A DNA stretch of 64,000 bases. Origin: Bradyrhizobium sp. Ash2021 (GTDB lineage Bacteria > Pseudomonadota > Alphaproteobacteria > Rhizobiales > Xanthobacteraceae). The stretch's first letter is position 1. The number at the start of each line of letters is the position of its first letter. Shown piece by piece: positions 60,666 to 64,000 of this stretch. The notes beneath the pieces are model-generated. The model saw only the letters and a program-made list of their open reading frames with translations, searched no databases and had not been told where the DNA came from. The translations under genes and the position numbers were made by a program. The stretch lies in NCBI RefSeq assembly GCF_031202265.1, contig NZ_CP100604.1:4694501-4758500 (forward strand). Reading direction: 5' to 3'.

Positions 60666-60882
60666 TGATGTCAGGTCCGAAATCGAACGGATGCGCGCGC
60701 AGGTGAACCGGCAGCGCGGGGAAATCCGCCAGCTTCAGCGGGCCGGAATTTCCACGGCCGCGGCCGAGGCGCTGCTGGAGCGAATGCTCAACAGGGTCGA
60801 CGAGCTGTGCACCGAACGCGACCGGCTCAAGAAGGAACTGGAACCGGTGAAGCGCAGGGCTCTCGGCGGCCGGAGCTGGTGA
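60655..60882 (+). CDS. Small coiled-coil protein
   Basis: 75 residues, nearly all coiled-coil heptads (MQLDDVRSEIERMRAQVNRQ, then AALLERMLNRVDELC-type repeats) with a basic end. ATG 60655 is preferred to a TTG ten codons earlier. With the 50-residue helical protein before it, this may form a small coiled-coil pair. No function is known. Confidence 0.55.
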   Translation: MQLDDVRSEIERMRAQVNRQRGEIRQLQRAGISTAAAEALLERMLNRVDELCTERDRLKKELEPVKRRALGGRSW

Positions 60883-61046
60883 CGCTTCATGAGGCAGTCA
60901 TCGTTTCGATCTACCGATGCGGGGAACCGAGTCGCCGCAGTCGTTTGAGCACGCTGTATCGGATCGGCGTGCCGTTAGAGAATGATACAACCAAGTGCTG
61001 ATTTAAGGCTGTTTACAAACGATCGTGAATCGAAGATTTTGCCTTG

Positions 61047-61307
61047 ATGGATCGTGGCATGCGCAAATTGAAAATTGGCAGGATTTACCGGCTCGAATTC
61101 CCTGGAATTGCCGCACGAGTCATCGAACCGCCTGCCGGCCATAGTTCCGCAAAGTTCCCGTTCCTGGTGGAAAGTCTTTTTATTCGCAGCCGTTGGTACG
61201 TCAACGAACTCGGTGAGCCCGATAACGTTCACAGCCCCAAGCTGGTTGTTCCGGACGGGGATTCGGAACCTCCGCGCCCGGTTTCAAATTACCCGGTGTC
61301 GAATTAA
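61047..61307 (+). CDS. Small protein of unknown function
   Basis: 86 residues from ATG 61047 (MDRGMRKLKIGRIYRLEFPG); ATG 61059 is an alternative. A beta-rich middle (FPFLVESLFIRSRWYVNELG) precedes a Pro/Ser-rich end. No family is recognised, and coding status is only moderately sure. Confidence 0.45.
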   Translation: MDRGMRKLKIGRIYRLEFPGIAARVIEPPAGHSSAKFPFLVESLFIRSRWYVNELGEPDNVHSPKLVVPDGDSEPPRPVSNYPVSN

Positions 61308-61333
61308 ACAACGGATGATAGTGAAACAACGGA

Positions 61334-61534
61334 TCACGCGTCGTTGGTCCGCCCCGGATGCTTGGTTGCCCCCGAAAGCGAACCATCGATCAGAAGCACG
61401 ATCTGCGTGATAGCCTCACCCCGGCTCTTCGTTTCACCAGTCTTGGTGGTGAGGTCGTCGAGGGTCACGGCCCATCGCCATGAATTCGGCTCGTCGCCTT
61501 CGAATATCAAATATTGCTTGCCCCGATATTCCAT
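61334..61534 (-). CDS. Small protein of unknown function
   Basis: 66 residues from ATG 61534 (MEYRGKQYLIFEGDEPNSWR); a TTG at 61549 would add five. The sequence looks like a small beta domain (WRWAVTLDD) followed by a helix (GEAITQIVLLIDGSL). No family is recognised; similar small proteins seem common in Bradyrhizobium. Confidence 0.5.
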   Translation of the reverse strand: MEYRGKQYLIFEGDEPNSWRWAVTLDDLTTKTGETKSRGEAITQIVLLIDGSLSGATKHPGRTNDA

Positions 61535-61824
61535 CGAAAAACACTTCAATTAATTGCGCATGACGGCTAATTGCACATGACGGCGGCGGTTCAATTCACC
61601 GATAATGCATCCGGCAATATCCGATTTCATCGCTCGAAGCGACTCAGGTTTCTCGTCTGAGCAGTCTATGCAACGCCCGAACGGGCCCCAATTCCGCGCG
61701 GTACCGGTTTCGCCCGCCGCAGCGTGTTGGTATGCATGCGTGATGGCGGGCATAGCGCGTCCGCATGTCAAACGGATGTGAGCCGCCATCGGGCCGCTCG
61801 GGCAACGAAAAAGGACCAAAAGCA

Positions 61825-62679
61825 ATGATCGAACAGGTTGGCATCATCGGGGCAGGCACCATGGGCAACGGCATTGCCCAGGTCTGCGCCGCCGCAGGGC
61901 TCGGCGTGACCATGGTCGATGTCTCGGACGCCGCCGTCGCGCGCGGTCTGGCCACCGTGGGCACGAGCCTCGACCGCCTGGTCAAGAAAGAGAAGATCTC
62001 CGCCGCCGAGAAGGAAGCCACGCTGTCGCGCATCGTCGCGACGACGGACAAGGCGAAGCTCGCGCCTTGCGACCTCGTGATCGAGGCCGCGACCGAGAAC
62101 GGGGACCTGAAGGTCAAGATCCTGAAGGATATTTGCGCGACGCTGAACCCGCGGGGACTGATCGCCACCAACACCTCTTCGATCTCGATCACCAAACTCG
62201 CCGCCGCGACCGACCGGGCCGACCGCTTCATCGGCATGCACTTCTTCAACCCGGTGCCCGTGATGGCGCTATTGGAACTGATCCGGGGCCTGCAAACCTC
62301 CGACGACACCGTCGCCAAGGCCGAAGCGTTTGCAAAACGGATCGGCAAGGTTTCGATAACCGCCAAGAACAGCCCAGGCTTCGCGGTCAATCGCATCCTG
62401 TGCCCGATGATCAACGAAGCCATCTTCGCGCTGCAGGAGGGGATCGCGACGGCGGAGGAAATCGACGCCGGTATGAAGCTCGGCTGCAATCATCCGATCG
62501 GCCCGCTGGCGCTGGCCGACCTGATCGGCCTCGACACGATGCTGTCGGTGATGGAGGTGTTCTACAAGGGATTCAACGATCCCAAATATCGTCCGGCCCC
62601 GCTCCTGAAGGAGATGGTCGATGCCGGCCACCTCGGCCGCAAGACCGGCAGGGGGTTTTACAGCTACGGCACGTCGTGA
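61825..62679 (+). CDS. 3-hydroxybutyryl-CoA dehydrogenase
   Basis: A 284-residue NAD(P)-dependent enzyme that oxidises or reduces 3-hydroxybutyryl-CoA in fatty-acid or polyhydroxybutyrate metabolism. The Rossmann loop is [16 protein letters not shown] (GxGxxG at 9-14). Catalytic H139 lies in [14 protein letters not shown]87 in LVIEAATEN, and the C-terminal domain has [19 protein letters not shown] and [23 protein letters not shown] ten bases upstream favours ATG 61825. It stands alone rather than beside acyl-CoA genes. Confidence 0.95.
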   Translation: MIEQVGIIGAGTMGNGIAQVCAAAGLGVTMVDVSDAAVARGLATVGTSLDRLVKKEKISAAEKEATLSRIVATTDKAKLAPCDLVIEAATENGDLKVKILKDICATLNPRGLIATNTSSISITKLAAATDRADRFIGMHFFNPVPVMALLELIRGLQTSDDTVAKAEAFAKRIGKVSITAKNSPGFAVNRILCPMINEAIFALQEGIATAEEIDAGMKLGCNHPIGPLALADLIGLDTMLSVMEVFYKGFNDPKYRPAPLLKEMVDAGHLGRKTGRGFYSYGTS

Positions 62680-62776
62680 TGACACACAGGGCGCGGACCT
62701 TCGCCTTGCGGGCAAAGCGGAAGTTTTGACGTACCGACGGTAACCAATGCTTCGCACCCTCCTGCTGGGAAGGAGC

Positions 62777-62917
62777 ATGCAGGCCCTGATCGACACCATC
62801 AAAGCCGACACGTGGCCCTTTATCGCCGGCGGTATCGTGCTCGTGGTGATGATTCTGTCCGGGTTCTTCGGCAACGATGACGGCACCGAATTCCCCGACA
62901 TTAGCGGCTGGGACTGA
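62777..62917 (+). CDS. 46-residue single-pass membrane protein
   Basis: MQALIDTIKADTWPF leads into one membrane helix (IAGGIVLVVMILSGFFG) and an acidic tail (NDDGTEFPDISGWD). GGGA lies six bases before ATG 62777; an in-frame ATG at 62747 would give 56 residues. It is too short for a family assignment. It may be an inner-membrane accessory peptide. Confidence 0.55.
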   Translation: MQALIDTIKADTWPFIAGGIVLVVMILSGFFGNDDGTEFPDISGWD

Positions 62918-62944
62918 GAGGGGCGCGCAGCCCACGGGCCGAGC

Positions 62945-63184
62945 CTATTTGCCTGCCGCAGTTTCCAGGCAGTGGTTGATGTGCACGGCCCGGTCCCTCG
63001 GCAGCACCTTGGCCTCATCGGCCTTATGCTGGCATTCCACCATTTTGACCTGTTCGGCGCGCCGCTTTTCCGCGGCTTCGCGAAATTCGGGCGCGACGGA
63101 ATTTGGGTCTACCAGCTTTTGGGCAACGCCCGGCTCGGCAAACAGGATCGCCGCAGAAAAAATCAAATATCGAAACGAAGGCAT
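62945..63184 (-). CDS. Small exported protein, PsiF-like
   Basis: 79 residues: a signal peptide (MPSFRYLIFSAAILFAEPGV, AQ) and a charged mature part with VECQHKADEAKVLPRDRAVH and a second Cys in INHCLE, resembling one PsiF repeat. GGAG nine bases upstream of ATG 63184 decides the start. Its function is unknown. Confidence 0.65.
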   Translation of the reverse strand: MPSFRYLIFSAAILFAEPGVAQKLVDPNSVAPEFREAAEKRRAEQVKMVECQHKADEAKVLPRDRAVHINHCLETAAGK

Positions 63185-63314
63185 GGCAAGCCGCTCCAGG
63201 GGCCGACCGGAAGGGGTCACCGGTTGGTAGCTCCGCCGGCGGGCGGCGCGTATGAAGGAGGTCACATTCCGCGGGAGACAGTGCTATCACCCGCCCATCC
63301 CAACGGAGGCTCCG

Positions 63315-63578
63315 ATGCGCATCCCGGCTTTGGGGATTTTGACGATTGTGTTGCTTTTGACGGCGGCGCCGGCCCGGGCCCAAAGGTATGATCCGGACTA
63401 TCCCGTCTGCCTGCAGACCTACGGCATCGGGGGAGACAGCATCGGATGCGGCTATACCTCGCTGGCGCAATGCGCGCAGTCGGCATCGGGGCGTTCCGCC
63501 CAGTGCATCGTCAATCCCTATTTTGCAGGCGCTCGCGCCCCCGCGGGAGCAAATTACCGGCGGCATCGCGCTTACTGA
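63315..63578 (+). CDS. DUF3551-type small exported protein
   Basis: 87 residues: a signal peptide (MRIPALGILTIVLLLTAAPA) and the DUF3551 pattern YPVCLQTYGIGGDSIGCGYT, LAQCAQSASGRSAQCIVNPY with four Cys. DUF3551 proteins are abundant in Bradyrhizobium and of unknown function. GGAGG six bases upstream fixes ATG 63315. Confidence 0.85.
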   Translation: MRIPALGILTIVLLLTAAPARAQRYDPDYPVCLQTYGIGGDSIGCGYTSLAQCAQSASGRSAQCIVNPYFAGARAPAGANYRRHRAY

Positions 63579-63665
63579 ATGCATTGCGGCCGGTGGTCCG
63601 GCCTCATCTCCAGGTATCGATCAGTCTGCGCCGAAGCAGGTTCGGCAAACCCGGCAGGAATTGAC

Positions 63666-64000
63666 ATGCGGATAGAAGCGGTGGTCACCGAGGGCGGTGG
63701 CTGGGCGAGCGGCAGGACCAACCCGAACGGCGGTCCCGGGACCATCGAACTTCAGAAGCCGCTGATACGGAGCTATTTTCCCGAGATCATCCAGTGTCAC
63801 AACGGCACCATCAATTTGCAGCTGGATCGTCCGCTGCAGGTCAGGCTGCCTGATATCGTGACCCCGCCGCTCGATTGGAATCCCGCCGCCTTTCCCGATG
63901 GCGAGAGGTTCGGCATAACGGCGATCGAACTCGATCTGGCGGGAAAATCCCACAGGGCATGGCTCTATACGGCCGAACACTCGCCGCATCGCTTCAACAA
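63666..64000 (+). CDS. Unidentified protein, N-terminal part (runs off window)
   Basis: A frame open from ATG 63666 (AGGA six bases upstream) to the end of the window, at least 111 residues. It begins MRIEAVVTEGGGWASGRTNP and includes CHNGTINLQLDRPLQVRLP and a later ITAIELDLAGKSHRAWLYTA. The NGTINLQLD stretch is faintly like the beta-barrel of CTP-dependent riboflavin kinases, but this is not enough to assign a function. Confidence 0.6.
   Translation, partial: MRIEAVVTEGGGWASGRTNPNGGPGTIELQKPLIRSYFPEIIQCHNGTINLQLDRPLQVRLPDIVTPPLDWNPAAFPDGERFGITAIELDLAGKSHRAWLYTAEHSPHRFN

Noticed and set aside
61550..61825. A 91-codon frame on the minus strand upstream of the dehydrogenase gene
   Set aside because: No ribosome-binding site, signal or family features; it covers the likely promoter region of the dehydrogenase.

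Overview
The window is a GC-rich alphaproteobacterial chromosome segment, most probably from Bradyrhizobium or a close relative in the Nitrobacteraceae. The evidence is the gene order nifR3/dusB-ntrB-ntrC-ntrY-ntrX-hfq-hflX-mazG, the fused ispDF, the tandem Omp25-like porin genes, the many small secreted proteins of types common in Bradyrhizobium, and the dispersed palindromes built on GTCATTGCGAGC...GAAGCAATCC and GTCATTC-GGG...CCCGGAATGAC. No rRNA, tRNA or CRISPR array was found.

Layout. 1-6.8 kb: the 3' part of valS, a VOC protein, an alkyladenine glycosylase, lipA, a RatA/COQ10-like protein, a CinA-type amidase and ispDF. 7-18.3 kb: the nitrogen-regulation operon (dusB-ntrBC, then ntrYX), followed by hfq, hflX, mazG and queC. 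18.3-26.7 kb: an accessory stretch with a long dispersed repeat, a secreted TPR protein, a complete IS66 element with an 8-bp target duplication, an IS701-type element 50 bp further on, a PLP gamma-lyase/synthase-type enzyme, and a PRC-barrel protein between palindromes. 26.7-36.3 kb: uvrA, two porin-like genes, ssb, a DUF2306 membrane protein and gyrA. uvrA and ssb each have a perfect GAAC-N7-GAAC LexA box. 36.4-42.2 kb: kup, coaD, two cyclophilins and queA. 42.3-46.4 kb: a small gene broken by TGA and a three-gene surface-glycan-like cluster. 46.5-52.2 kb: asd, tgt, a cysteine synthase, a BrnA-like antitoxin without a toxin, and a periplasmic caspase-like protein. 52.4-64 kb: a DMT transporter, RidA, a formyltransferase-like protein, a UvrD-family helicase, 3-hydroxybutyryl-CoA dehydrogenase and many small exported or coiled-coil proteins. 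The last gene runs off the window.

How the genes fit together. queC, queA and tgt are three steps of queuosine tRNA modification, although this Tgt has lost all four zinc ligands. uvrA, ssb and possibly the UvrD-like helicase look like SOS-regulated repair genes. ntrBC and ntrYX control nitrogen metabolism, and a GCAC-N7-GTGC NtrC-type site lies between the -35 and -10 of the dusB-ntrBC promoter, which suggests autorepression.

The most notable candidate for something undescribed is upstream of asd. A promoter appears to start transcription at or next to the ATG of a 23-codon Thr/Lys-rich leader peptide. A textbook intrinsic terminator and a possible antiterminator partner follow just before asd. 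Together they look like a ribosome-mediated attenuator fed by aspartate-family amino acids. Other points of interest are two 20-bp-spaced identical palindromes before the DUF2306 gene, the zinc-less Tgt, modular nested-hairpin repeats, and a decayed porin C-terminus.
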